From Pseudaminobacter sp047739745 (GTDB lineage Bacteria > Pseudomonadota > Alphaproteobacteria > Rhizobiales > Rhizobiaceae): a stretch of DNA of 64,000 nucleotides. The notes under the pieces were generated by a model, which saw only the letters and a list, made by a program, of their open reading frames with translations, did no database searches and was not told the origin of the DNA. A program made the position numbers and the translations under genes. This document shows positions 1 to 9,017 of the stretch, piece by piece. Each line of letters opens with the position of its first letter. The first letter of the stretch is position 1. The DNA lies in contig NZ_JBLLVA010000005.1 in assembly GCF_047739745.1 (NCBI RefSeq), positions 124,001 through 188,000 of the forward strand. The letters are read 5' to 3'.

Positions 1-311
1 CACCGTTGGGCTTGCTGCGGGCTTTGTCGACAGGCACGATTGAGCCCGGTATGGTCGAGGCGCTTAAACTGACCGACAGGCTCGAGGCCGAACTGCCGAC
101 CATGCTCGCCGAGCATGAGAAGATCGTTGCAGCGCTGGGATGCCTGGCAGAAGCAGCGAATGCCGAAGATAAGCCGGAATATGCGCGGTTTGCCGAGCGG
201 CTGATCGCGCATGCCCTGACCGAAGAAGAGATTTCCTATCCCGCCGCGTTGCTGATCGGGAGGTATCTCAAAGCGGTTCTTCCGAGCGAAAGTTCCCCGC
301 CGGATCATTGA
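1..311 (+). CDS. Hemerythrin-like HHE-domain protein, 5' end missing
   Basis: The reading frame is open to the left edge, so the true start lies outside the window; a TTG at 6 is only the first possible codon seen. About 100 residues remain. They contain a helical stretch with an E-H-E group near the middle, then H-A-L-T-E-E-E followed by Y-P-A-A, which is the usual end of HHE (hemerythrin-type) di-iron domains. Members bind iron, oxygen or NO. A TPC-type metal ATPase follows about 1.3 kb downstream, and in some P1B-5 ATPases a hemerythrin domain is fused to the pump. The family call is by motif only. Confidence 0.6.
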   Translation, partial: PLGLLRALSTGTIEPGMVEALKLTDRLEAELPTMLAEHEKIVAALGCLAEAANAEDKPEYARFAERLIAHALTEEEISYPAALLIGRYLKAVLPSESSPPDH

Positions 312-440
312 TATTTGGCTATTGGAAGGCGTAGCCTCTGGAGCGCCATCCACTACGTCGTCGCGAGGAGATTGGGGACGGGTGGCCGCCATTGAAGTCG
401 ATTGTTCACTGACTTTCTGCACCAGGGGGAAGCTGACCCA

Positions 441-1587
441 GTGAAGCTAGCGAAACTGTCAGAACTCGACGACAATTCGGTTATGACAGCGGACCTCGTG
501 ATTGTCGGGGGCGGCCCCGCGGGTCTGACAATTGCAGCGCAATGCGCTGGAGTGGGCAGAAAGGTGCTCGTGGTCGAAAGTGGCCTTGAACTCGAAATAC
601 CGAGCATTCAGGGCTCAACGAGGTCGAGAACATAGGCCAGCCTCAGTCGGCCGCGCAATTCCGAAAGCGGATGGAGTTTCACGGTCCGCAAGCAAAGTTC
701 TGGTCTCCTGAGGTTCAGCCCTACGGTGTCCGCTGCCGAGCGTTAGGAGGATCGACACATGCCTGGGCTGGCAAATCGGCACCGGCCGCGCGCACATGTT
801 CATGCATGGCCTGGCATTGACCCCGGAGATCCAGGAGCGCGAGGAACTGCTGAACGCCGCGATCTATTTTGCGACCGAGCGCGCACTCGACGACCCCTGG
901 GACGCATTGAAGCAACTGGTAAGCCGGCGCAGTACGAATGTCTGGAACGACCTGCGTTCGGTTGCCGCAGGCTCTGGACTCATCGCCAAGGGTATCGGGA
1001 TGAAGATGCTGTCTGATCCGCGCACCCCCAAGGCCTTTAAGGACCTTGTGATCAGTACCGCGATCAGCCTGTCGCCGAACCTGGTCGCCGGTGAGTTCCA
1101 GAGTCAAGGTGTGCCTCACAAGCTGGTTGGCTTGCGGATCGAGGCAATCTCGGAGCAGATCCCGAACCCCGACAGCAGGATAAGCCTCAGTTCCCGTAGT
1201 GACCGGTTCGGCGTTCCGCTCGCCAAAGTCGATTGGCAGATCAACGATGCCGAGCGCCAGACACTCGTCAGAATCGCCGAGCTCTCGCGTGCAGCCCTGA
1301 TGAAAGCTGGCCTGCCTGCCCCGACGCTTGAAACCTGGGCACGTGAACGGCGGCCACAGGATATCGTCATCATCGACATGGCGCATACGCTTGGCACGAC
1401 GCGGATGTCGGCAGACGCGAAAACTGGCGTCGTGGACCAGAATTGCAAAGTCCACGGCGTACATAACCTTTATGTTGCGGGTGGATCTGTGTTCCCGACC
1501 AGCGGCCATGCGAATCCGACGTTGATGATTCTCGCCTTCGCGATCAGGCTGACAGATCATCTAAATTCGGAGCTCAGAAAGGCATGA
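441..1587 (+). pseudogene. GMC-family FAD oxidoreductase, frameshifted and internally deleted
   Basis: The likely start is GTG at 441, preceded by AGGGGGAA; a TTG at 402 is also in frame. The N-terminus has the FAD-binding G-G-G-P-A-G-L motif. Near 605 the frame shifts: the family-like text N-E-V-E-N-I-G continues in the next frame up to the conserved G-G-S-T-H-A-W-A-G-K-S around 745-778. Near 780 the frame changes again and the sequence jumps to the C-terminal GMC_oxred_C domain, including H-T-L-G-T-T-R-M and the final G-H-A-N-P-T-L. Roughly 150 residues normally found between these blocks are missing. It is not a functional enzyme as written. Confidence 0.8.
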
Positions 1588-1640
1588 GCGGCAGAAATGC
1601 AGAACTTGCGCGACCTGCATGAGAGGGGATTGACAGCAAG

Positions 1641-3527
1641 ATGAGCGGCGAAGGCAGCGCCAGATTCAAGGTCGCCGTTCTGGTCATTGCGCTCGCCGGC
1701 CTTGCGGTCGGAGCAGGCTTGTGGCTCGCAGGAAGCACTGATCTCGCCGGGATGGCCTGGATCGTGGGCGTGGTGCCTGTCCTTGCGACCCTCATCGCCG
1801 AGATTGTCAGGAGCCTCTTCAGGGGCGAGATCGGCCTCGACATCGTGGCGGCCCTTTCCATGTCGGCGGCGCTGGTCTTTTGCGAGACGCTCGCTGCCGC
1901 CGTCGTCGCGCTGATGTATTCCGGTGGCACCTTCCTGGAAAGCTTCGCCGAGGGCCATGCCCGGCGCGAGATGCGCGACCTCCTCTCACGCGTGCCGCGT
2001 AGCGCGACGCGCTACCGCGAAGGCGCGCTTGACGAGGTTCCGCTCGGCGAAATTGTACCCGACGATCTGCTCCTGATCCGGCAGGGAGATGTCGCGCCTG
2101 TCGACGGAACTGTCGAGAGCGAGTGGGCAGTGCTCGACCAGTCGGCCATGACCGGTGAATCGATGCCGGTGAAGCTCATGCGCCATCAGGAAGTGATGAG
2201 CGGCTCCACCAATGCGGGCGAGGCCTTCGACCTGCGCGCCAGCCGCCGCGCGGCGGAGAGCACTTATGCGGGAATCGTCCGTCTGGTGGAAGAGGCGCAA
2301 CAATCAAAGGCGCCGATGTCCCGGATGGCGGATCGCTATTCGCTCCTGTTCCTCCTTGTAACCGTGGCGCTTGCGGCTGCCGCGTGGTGGATGACTGACG
2401 ATCCGATCCGCGCCGTAGCCGTTCTGGTCGTGGCCACACCTTGCCCCCTGATCCTGGCGGTGCCGGTTGCACTGGTCGCCGGACTTTCGCGTGCCGCCCA
2501 TTATGGCGTGCTGATCAAGGGCGCGAAGCCGCTCGAGGCACTCGCGCAGGCACAAACATTGATCCTCGACAAGACCGGAACATTGACCGACGGACGTCCG
2601 CGGATCGTGTCGATCGATACATATGGGGAGCTATCGTCCGACGAAGTGCTTTACCTCGCAGCAGCAGCGGATCAGGCATCGAAGCACCCTATGGCGCAGG
2701 CGATCGTCGCCTCGGCACGCGCAAGCGGCATCGTCCTGCCGGTGCCGATAGGGAGCCAGGAAGTGCCGGGAGAGGGTGTCGCGGCGAGTGTGGACGGCCG
2801 ATCCGTCGTGGTGGGCGGTACGGGTTTCGTTAGGCGCAGGATTGGCGCGCCCCGGAAGCCGCACCAGGGAGCGGAAGCGGGCTCTGTTCTGGTTGCCGTT
2901 GCCGTAGACGGCCAACTCGCCGGAAATCTGGTCCTGGCCGACCCGCTACGTCTGGAAACGGCCAGGTTCCTTGCCGGCATCCGTCGCCGCGGCATCAGAC
3001 GGATCCTGCTTGCCACGGGTGATCGCCGGGCCGTTGCCGAGGCCGTCGCGGAAGGGCTCGGCCTCGATGGCGTGCGTGCCGAGCTGACGCCGGACCAGAA
3101 AGTCCTTCTGGTGGTGACGGAGCGCAAGAACGGGCCTGTGATGATGGTGGGCGACGGGGTCAACGATGCTCCGGCACTGGCGGCTGCCGATATCGGCGTG
3201 GCCATGGGAGCGCGCGGTGCGGCCGCTTCCGCCGAGGCGGCCGACGTCGTCCTGATGGTTGACGATCTCGGCCGGCTCCTTGCGGGACTGGAAATAGCCA
3301 ACCGATCACGCCGGATCGCGCTTGAAAGCGTTGTTGCGGGCCTGGGCCTTTCCGTAACGGGGATGGTCGCGGCCGCCTTTGGCTATCTGACACCCGTAGA
3401 GGGTGCCATCCTGCAGGAAGCAATCGATGTCGCGGTCATCCTAAACGCCCTGCGCGCGCTCCGGATATCGCCAGGCATGGGGTCTGTCGAAGTGGCATAC
3501 GACCACGCGCCTTCGATGCAGCACTGA
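1641..3527 (+). CDS. P1B-type heavy-metal-translocating ATPase with TPC motif
   Basis: The 628-residue protein has no N-terminal heavy-metal-binding domain. It has two N-terminal hydrophobic hairpins, the actuator T-G-E-S, the metal-path motif A-T-P-C-P-L in place of CPC, the phosphorylation motif D-K-T-G-T, the H-P nucleotide-binding dipeptide (K-H-P-M) and G-D-G-V-N-D-A-P. It therefore exports a transition-metal ion across the inner membrane using ATP. TPC pumps (P1B-5 in rhizobia) have been linked to nickel and iron, but the substrate cannot be read from the sequence. It starts 53 bases after the broken GMC gene. I see no FixK box in front of it. Confidence 0.85.
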   Translation: MSGEGSARFKVAVLVIALAGLAVGAGLWLAGSTDLAGMAWIVGVVPVLATLIAEIVRSLFRGEIGLDIVAALSMSAALVFCETLAAAVVALMYSGGTFLESFAEGHARREMRDLLSRVPRSATRYREGALDEVPLGEIVPDDLLLIRQGDVAPVDGTVESEWAVLDQSAMTGESMPVKLMRHQEVMSGSTNAGEAFDLRASRRAAESTYAGIVRLVEEAQQSKAPMSRMADRYSLLFLLVTVALAAAAWWMTDDPIRAVAVLVVATPCPLILAVPVALVAGLSRAAHYGVLIKGAKPLEALAQAQTLILDKTGTLTDGRPRIVSIDTYGELSSDEVLYLAAAADQASKHPMAQAIVASARASGIVLPVPIGSQEVPGEGVAASVDGRSVVVGGTGFVRRRIGAPRKPHQGAEAGSVLVAVAVDGQLAGNLVLADPLRLETARFLAGIRRRGIRRILLATGDRRAVAEAVAEGLGLDGVRAELTPDQKVLLVVTERKNGPVMMVGDGVNDAPALAAADIGVAMGARGAAASAEAADVVLMVDDLGRLLAGLEIANRSRRIALESVVAGLGLSVTGMVAAAFGYLTPVEGAILQEAIDVAVILNALRALRISPGMGSVEVAYDHAPSMQH

Positions 3528-3583
3528 CGGACTTCGGCAGTTGCTCCGAGCGGATTGCCGGCTTGCTCACCACAGTTGCGAAC

Positions 3584-3597
3584 TTGACAAGGGTCAA
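3584..3597. promoter_or_regulatory. FixK/FNR-type box, TTGACAAGGGTCAA
   Basis: Exact TTGA-N6-TCAA palindrome. Its centre is 65.5 bp upstream of the ATG at 3656, the same spacing as at many other boxes here. This supports that ATG as the start of the ABC operon. Confidence 0.75.
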
Positions 3598-3655
3598 AGC
3601 GGCCAACATGGGCGGCCTATACGAATCCCGGACGCTGGCCGAAAGCGAAGCCCGT

Positions 3656-4399
3656 ATGGAAGTCCGCGACATAAGAGATTCAGCAGCAGAACCTCCGGCC
3701 CCTGTGTTCGTGGCCAGGGGGTTGACCAAGGTCTATGGCTCGGGTGATGCGCGTGTCGTCGCGCTGAAGGATGTCGATCTCGATATCCGGCAGGGCGAGT
3801 TCATCGTTCTGCTCGGGCCTTCGGGCTCGGGCAAATCGACCTTGCTGAATATCCTCGGCGGCCTGGATGCACCGACTTCAGGCACGGCGATTTGGCGAGA
3901 CCATCATCTTACAGGCGCCAGCGACGAGGAACTCACGGCCTACAGGCGCGACCATGTCGGTTTTGTGTTTCAATTCTACAACCTGATACCGAGCCTCACA
4001 GTCGAAGAGAACGTGCGGCTGGTCGCGCAGATCGCCAGCGATCCGATGATGCCAACCGAGGCGCTTGACCTCGTCGGCCTGTCCCACCGCGCAGGCCACT
4101 TTCCTTCGCAGTTGTCGGGCGGGGAACAGCAGCGAGTTGCAGTAGCGCGCGCCATCGTCAAACGGCCGGACATCCTGCTGTGCGACGAGCCAACCGGCGC
4201 ACTCGACGTTGATACCGGCCGGCTGGTCCTTGCGGCAATCGCCAAGGTCAATGCGGAAATGGGCACGACAACTGCTGTAATCACCCATAACACGGCAATC
4301 GCAGGGATGGCTGACCGCGTGTTGAGGCTGAGCGGCGGGCGCATCGTGAGGGAGGAACCGAACCGGAAGCGTATCCACGCAGAGGACGTGACGTGGTGA
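3656..4399 (+). CDS. ABC transporter ATP-binding protein, MacB/LolD type
   Basis: ATP-binding subunit of a lipoprotein- or macrolide-exporter-like ABC system. It shows Walker A (G-P-S-G-S-G-K-S-T), a Q-loop, the signature L-S-G-G-E-Q-Q-R, Walker B (I-L-L-C-D-E-P-T-G-A-L-D) and the switch histidine in V-I-T-H-N. The frame is open further upstream, with an ATG at 3608. The ATG at 3656 is preferred because the FixK box lies 65.5 bp before it and an earlier start would put the box close to or inside the coding region. The 3' end overlaps the permease gene, so the two are translationally coupled. Substrate unknown. Confidence 0.85.
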   Translation: MEVRDIRDSAAEPPAPVFVARGLTKVYGSGDARVVALKDVDLDIRQGEFIVLLGPSGSGKSTLLNILGGLDAPTSGTAIWRDHHLTGASDEELTAYRRDHVGFVFQFYNLIPSLTVEENVRLVAQIASDPMMPTEALDLVGLSHRAGHFPSQLSGGEQQRVAVARAIVKRPDILLCDEPTGALDVDTGRLVLAAIAKVNAEMGTTTAVITHNTAIAGMADRVLRLSGGRIVREEPNRKRIHAEDVTW

Positions 4400-6759
4400 A
4401 CGTCCTCGATATCAAGGTGCTGCGCGATCTCTGGTCGATGCGGCTTCAGGTTCTCAGCATTGCTCTGCTGGTTGCTGCCGGCGTGGCCGTCTTCGTGATG
4501 TCGGCATCAAACTACCGGGCGTTGGTAGGTGCCATGGACACGCACTATCGCGACGAGCGCTTTGCCGACATCTTTGTGGGCATGATGCGCGCGCCGCTCG
4601 CGGTCTCGGACCGTCTGCGGGAAACCGAAGGCATTGGCATCGTGGAGCCGCGCGTTGCGAAGGCGGTGCGTGTGATCCGTGGGGACAGTGTCCTGCCGAT
4701 CTCAGGGCGCATCATCGCGCTTCCAGCGGCCGGCCAACCCTTGCTCAACCGCCTGCATCTCGTGCAGGGACGCTGGCTCGATCCGCTGCATCCGGAAGAG
4801 GTCATCATCAACTCCGCCTATGCCGAGGCGCGGAATGTGCGGGTGGGGGATACGATCGACGTCGTTCTCAACGGCCGGCTCCAGGCATTCCGCGTGGTTG
4901 GCTCCGCCATGTCGCCCGAGTTCGTCTTTGCGACACGCGCTGCCGTGCCGCTGCCGGACGATCGCAATTTCGTCGTGCTTTGGGCAGCTCATGACGCGCT
5001 GGCCAGCGCCTTCGATATGAAAGGCGCGTTCAACGACGTGTCGATGACGCTGGCGCCCAATGCGAGCACCCCGCATGTCCTGGAAGAAGTCGATCGCCTG
5101 CTGAAGCCATATGGCGGGACGGGAGCCTATGATCGCAGCGACCAGCCATCGCACCGCTTTCTCGAAGACGAGCTGGCGGAGCAGGAAACCTTGAGCGTTG
5201 TCATGCCTTCGGTCTTCTTCGGAATCGCGGCGTTCCTGCTGAACGTTGTCACCGGGCGGATGGTCGAGGCGCAACGGGGACAGATCGCTTCATTGAAGGC
5301 GCTGGGCTTCACCAACCGCGCCATCGCGCTTCACTATGTCAAACTGGTCACCGCCATTGCATTGCTGGGGTCGGCCATAGGCCTGGCGCTGGGACGCTGG
5401 TTCGCCATTGCGGTGGTCGGGAGCTATCGCGCCTTCTTCCGGTTTCCGTTGCTTGAGGCTCAGCTTGAACCTTGGCTGCTGGTCGTTGCGGTGCTTGTCA
5501 GCCTCATGGCCGCGAATCTGGCGGCGGCATCGGCCGTGTATCGGATCGCTACGCTTGCTCCCGCCGAAGGAATCCGGCCCGAGACGCCGCCTGCGCTGCA
5601 TAGATTCGGTTGGCTGCAAAAAATTGGAAACCGACGCATTCCGCTTCAATACATCATTGCCGCGCGAACGATCCTGGGACGGCCCGTCAGGACGCTCCTT
5701 ACGACCGTTGGCATTGCCTTTGCAATTCCGCTGGTTCTGTTCGGGCTCTATTGGTTCGATGCCATCGACTACATGATAGACGTCAGTTTCGGACGCATCG
5801 AACGTGGCGACGCTTTTCTCACCTTCACGGAACCGGTCTCGGCGGATGCGCTTCATGAACTGCAGGCGATCCCCGGCATCCTGAAGGCCGAACTCCAGAG
5901 AATCGTGCCTGTCAGATTGCGAGCGGGACATCGAACCTATCGCACTTCGGCCACTGGCCTGGATTCGGCATCCGAGCTCAAGGTCCTAAGGGATCGTGCG
6001 CTCAGGCCGATTGCTGTACCTTCCGACGGCATCATGCTCAGCCGGACGATTGCACGGCAGCTCGATATCAGGCTGGGTGACAATGTCACGATCGAGGTGC
6101 TCGAGGGACCCCGTTCGGTAAGGGAAGTTGCCGTGCGCAGGATTTCGGACGATATCTTGGGCACGTCGGTGACAATGGAGCGCGCCGCACTTAATCGCTT
6201 GATGCGGGAGGGGCCTGTTGCGAATGTCGCGGCCCTGAGGATCGATCCGGATCAATCCGGACCGATCTGGTCCAGGATAAGGTCGATGCCGAGGATCGAG
6301 GGCAGCTCGGTCAAGGCACTCTGGCTTGCACTGTTCAGCGAGACGATCGGCGGAATGGTGCTGATCGGCGCGCTGATCCTGGCGGGGTTTGGAATGCTGA
6401 TCGCGATAGCGGTGGTTTACAACAGCGCCCGCGTCGCCCTGCAGGAGCGCGCCTGGGAACTGGCCAGCCTCCGGATAGTGGGACTGACACGGCGCGAGGT
6501 ATCCGGGGTCATTTTCGCCGAGCTTGCCGTGGAACTGGTTGTGGCTGTTCCCGCCGGGCTTCTGGTCGGAAGCTATCTGATCGAGGTGATTGCGTCCGCA
6601 CGTGCAAGCGAGTCGTTCCAGGTCCCTGCGGTGATCGACCCCGGCAGCTATGCCCTCGCGGCGCTTCTGGTGATCGGCGCCGGTGTTGCCAGTTTTATTA
6701 CCATCCGCCGCAGGATCGACACGCTGGATCTGGTGGCTGTTCTGAAGACGCGAGACTGA
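4393..6759 (+). CDS. ABC transporter permease with two FtsX-like units
   Basis: Permease of 788 residues. An N-terminal membrane anchor is followed by a large periplasmic domain, three hydrophobic segments around residues 270-410, a second anchor near 440, a second periplasmic domain, and a final FtsX-like block with three segments ending at about residue 775. This is the architecture of MacB/LolCE-type exporters with duplicated halves. The GTG at 4393 overlaps the end of the ATPase gene by 7 bases, and the membrane-fusion gene starts 3 bases after the stop. These mechanotransmission-type exporters move lipids, lipoproteins, peptides or drugs out of the periplasm or inner membrane. Nothing here fixes the cargo. 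Confidence 0.85.
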   Translation: MVNVLDIKVLRDLWSMRLQVLSIALLVAAGVAVFVMSASNYRALVGAMDTHYRDERFADIFVGMMRAPLAVSDRLRETEGIGIVEPRVAKAVRVIRGDSVLPISGRIIALPAAGQPLLNRLHLVQGRWLDPLHPEEVIINSAYAEARNVRVGDTIDVVLNGRLQAFRVVGSAMSPEFVFATRAAVPLPDDRNFVVLWAAHDALASAFDMKGAFNDVSMTLAPNASTPHVLEEVDRLLKPYGGTGAYDRSDQPSHRFLEDELAEQETLSVVMPSVFFGIAAFLLNVVTGRMVEAQRGQIASLKALGFTNRAIALHYVKLVTAIALLGSAIGLALGRWFAIAVVGSYRAFFRFPLLEAQLEPWLLVVAVLVSLMAANLAAASAVYRIATLAPAEGIRPETPPALHRFGWLQKIGNRRIPLQYIIAARTILGRPVRTLLTTVGIAFAIPLVLFGLYWFDAIDYMIDVSFGRIERGDAFLTFTEPVSADALHELQAIPGILKAELQRIVPVRLRAGHRTYRTSATGLDSASELKVLRDRALRPIAVPSDGIMLSRTIARQLDIRLGDNVTIEVLEGPRSVREVAVRRISDDILGTSVTMERAALNRLMREGPVANVAALRIDPDQSGPIWSRIRSMPRIEGSSVKALWLALFSETIGGMVLIGALILAGFGMLIAIAVVYNSARVALQERAWELASLRIVGLTRREVSGVIFAELAVELVVAVPAGLLVGSYLIEVIASARASESFQVPAVIDPGSYALAALLVIGAGVASFITIRRRIDTLDLVAVLKTRD

Positions 6760-6761
6760 TC

Positions 6762-7952
6762 ATGAAACGTCGAATGACTTTCATCGTCGGGACGCTGCTG
6801 GTGCTGGCGCTTGCGGCGCTCGGCCTCTACTGGCTGCTCATGCCGCAACCGATTCTTGTCGAGACGGCTCGGGTGGTGAACTCGCCATTCCAAGACACGA
6901 TTGAAGAGGACGGCCGCACGCGTGTACGTGAACGTTACCTGGTATCGGCACCGTTGTCCGGGCGCGTTCAAAGGCTTGCGCTCAAGGCCGGCGATGCCGT
7001 GGGGGCGGGGCAGAAGCTGGCTATCGTTACACCGCCTGTTTCGCCTCTGCTTGATCCGCGCGTGCGGCTGGAACTGGAGGCGCAGGTCGGCACCGCCGAG
7101 GCGACAGTCGAGGAGGCCAAGTCGCTTCATGAGCAGGCCAAGGTGCTCCTGGCTCAGGCCGGTGCAGATCTGAAGCGAATCAACGAGCTGTCGAAGCGGA
7201 ACGTGGCGGCGGCGGCGCAATTGGAACGTCAGGAATTCCTGTCCCGCTCGGCAGAACGCCAAGCCTATGCCGCAGAGCGCCGCTGGCATGCGGCGACCCA
7301 TGTTCTGGAACAGGCCCGCGCCGCCTTGAAAACCGCAAACGATTCCGATCCCACCGAAGTTTTCCCGATATTGTCTCCCATCGACGGCCTCGTTCTGAGG
7401 ATTATTCAGGAAAGCGAGGGCGTTGTCTTGCAGGGATCGCCATTGTTCGAGTTGGGTGATCCGCGCGATCTTGAAATCGCGGTTGACGTCTTGACGACCG
7501 ATGCTGCCCGCATCAAGGACGGCGACAAGGTGATCATCGAGCGATGGGGCGGCCCCAGTGATCTGCAAGGGATTGTGCGACGAGTCGAGCCGTCGGGTTT
7601 CACCAAAATCTCCGCGCTTGGCGTTGAAGAACAGCGCGTCTGGGTCGTCGTCGACATAAGTTCGCCGCGCGGTACGTGGACCAGCCTGGGAGACGGCTAC
7701 CGTGTCGAGGTCAAGATCGTTGTTGACCAAGCCGACCAGGCGATCGTCGTGCCGATTGGAGCGCTGTTTCGCCGCGGCGATGCCTGGAACGTCTTTGTGG
7801 TTGCGCAAGGGCGCGCGTATGTTCGGAAGCTCGAGGTGGCGCGTCTTTCGGCACGCGTCGCCGCCGTAGCTCAAGGCATACGCCCTGGGGAAACCGTCAT
7901 CCTCTATCCCCCCGCTGCGCTTGCCGATGGGAACAGGATAAGGCTCCAGTAG
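6762..7952 (+). CDS. HlyD/MacA-type membrane-fusion (periplasmic adaptor) protein
   Basis: The 396-residue protein has an N-terminal membrane anchor (residues 5-28), a lipoyl/barrel-sandwich half (S-A-P-L-S-G-R-V), a long alpha-helical hairpin rich in A, E, K and Q (residues 100-195), the second lipoyl half (I-L-S-P-I-D-G-L-V) and a beta-barrel/C-terminal domain. It is the periplasmic bridge for the ABC ATPase and permease immediately upstream and probably connects to an outer-membrane channel encoded elsewhere. No TolC-like gene is in the window. Confidence 0.85.
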   Translation: MKRRMTFIVGTLLVLALAALGLYWLLMPQPILVETARVVNSPFQDTIEEDGRTRVRERYLVSAPLSGRVQRLALKAGDAVGAGQKLAIVTPPVSPLLDPRVRLELEAQVGTAEATVEEAKSLHEQAKVLLAQAGADLKRINELSKRNVAAAAQLERQEFLSRSAERQAYAAERRWHAATHVLEQARAALKTANDSDPTEVFPILSPIDGLVLRIIQESEGVVLQGSPLFELGDPRDLEIAVDVLTTDAARIKDGDKVIIERWGGPSDLQGIVRRVEPSGFTKISALGVEEQRVWVVVDISSPRGTWTSLGDGYRVEVKIVVDQADQAIVVPIGALFRRGDAWNVFVVAQGRAYVRKLEVARLSARVAAVAQGIRPGETVILYPPAALADGNRIRLQ

Positions 7953-8002
7953 AATCGCCGAAGGGCAGCCAAGCGAGACGTGGTGAGCGCGGCCACCCGA
8001 AT

Positions 8003-8016
8003 TTGTCCCAGGTCAA
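8003..8016. promoter_or_regulatory. Probable FixK/FNR-type box with one mismatch, TTGTCCCAGGTCAA
   Basis: One mismatch from TTGA-N6-TCAA. The centre is 64.5 bp upstream of the ATG at 8074, exactly the spacing of the perfect boxes, which is why it is kept. Confidence 0.5.
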
Positions 8017-8073
8017 CGCATGACAGGCCGGGTTGGCCTCTTATGAGTCACTTCCAGCAAGGGAGCGGACAGC

Positions 8074-8682
8074 ATGCGTGCCGGAATTCAAGTTTGGGAC
8101 CCTTTTGTCAGGATTGCTCACTGGACTGTCGCCCTTGGGTTCGTTGCATATCTCACGGAAGACGTGATGACCGTGCATGTCTGGGCGGGCTATGTCGTCG
8201 GCGCGTTGGTCCTCGCCCGCATCGTGTGGGGATTTATCGGGTCCCGCCATGCTCGGTTTTCTGACTTCGCGACCGGTCCGATGACCGCTGCCCGCTACCT
8301 CTGGGATCTCATGTGCGCGCGCACCAGACGCTATATCGGGCATAGCCCTGCAGGTGGTGTCATGGTTATCGCGCTTCTTGTGTTCCTGGCCGCGACGGTG
8401 GTGACCGGACTCGTCCGTTACGCCGAGGAGGAACGTGCAGGACCGCTGGCGCCGCTTTATGCCCAAACGTCCTCCATGGCGGGAATACAGGCCGTGGATG
8501 GCAAAGAGGACCGCGGCGAACGGCACGGGCGCGAGAGTGCCTTGGGCGAGGCTCATGAAGTGATCGCTAACATCACGCTTGGCCTGGTGGTCTTCCACAT
8601 TGTCGGCGTGCTTCTGGCCAGTTTCGTTCATCATGAGAACCTCGCGAAGGCTATGATCACTGGACGCAAGCGGCCCGACTGA
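8074..8682 (+). CDS. Cytochrome b561-type membrane cytochrome
   Basis: The 202-residue protein resembles the b-type cytochrome subunits of Ni/Fe hydrogenases and similar quinone-linked complexes. It opens with V-W-D-P-F-V-R-I-A-H-W, with a haem-ligand histidine in the first helix. Further helices carry V-H-V-W-A-G-Y (about residue 31), a third segment at about 90-113, and H-E-V-I-A-N-I with V-F-H-I-V-G in the last helix. It would pass electrons between the quinone pool and a soluble partner. The partner is not adjacent. The c-type cytochromes elsewhere in the same predicted regulon are candidates by inference only. Confidence 0.8.
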   Translation: MRAGIQVWDPFVRIAHWTVALGFVAYLTEDVMTVHVWAGYVVGALVLARIVWGFIGSRHARFSDFATGPMTAARYLWDLMCARTRRYIGHSPAGGVMVIALLVFLAATVVTGLVRYAEEERAGPLAPLYAQTSSMAGIQAVDGKEDRGERHGRESALGEAHEVIANITLGLVVFHIVGVLLASFVHHENLAKAMITGRKRPD

Positions 8683-9017
8683 ACAGCGAGACGCTTGAGG
8701 ACGCTTGGACGCGACGCCTGTTTGGAATGAAGGACAGCTCCGCCAAGATTGGTCATCCCAGATGGGCTGGGGCGATGTGCTGCGGCGATGGCGGAGCATC
8801 GGCTCACTGCGTCGCGCTGGGCAGCGTACGACAGTGCGTCTTCATCAGGCGGCCATGCAATGAGTTCGGCATTGCCGTGGTATATGCTCGTTCGTATCGT
8901 TGCCTGTGTTTGAAGGGTCTTAGCTCATTTATATGGAATCACAAAAGCAGCGTTTAACGCAGGGCCTGGGCCTGGGCACAGAAGCTGCCCGAGGGTTCTC
9001 CTCAATGGACATATGCC
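8683..9017. other. Gene-free stretch, 335 bases
   Basis: I see no convincing coding frame, FixK box or hairpin here. A short direct repeat (GGGCCT twice) lies near 8962. Confidence 0.4.
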
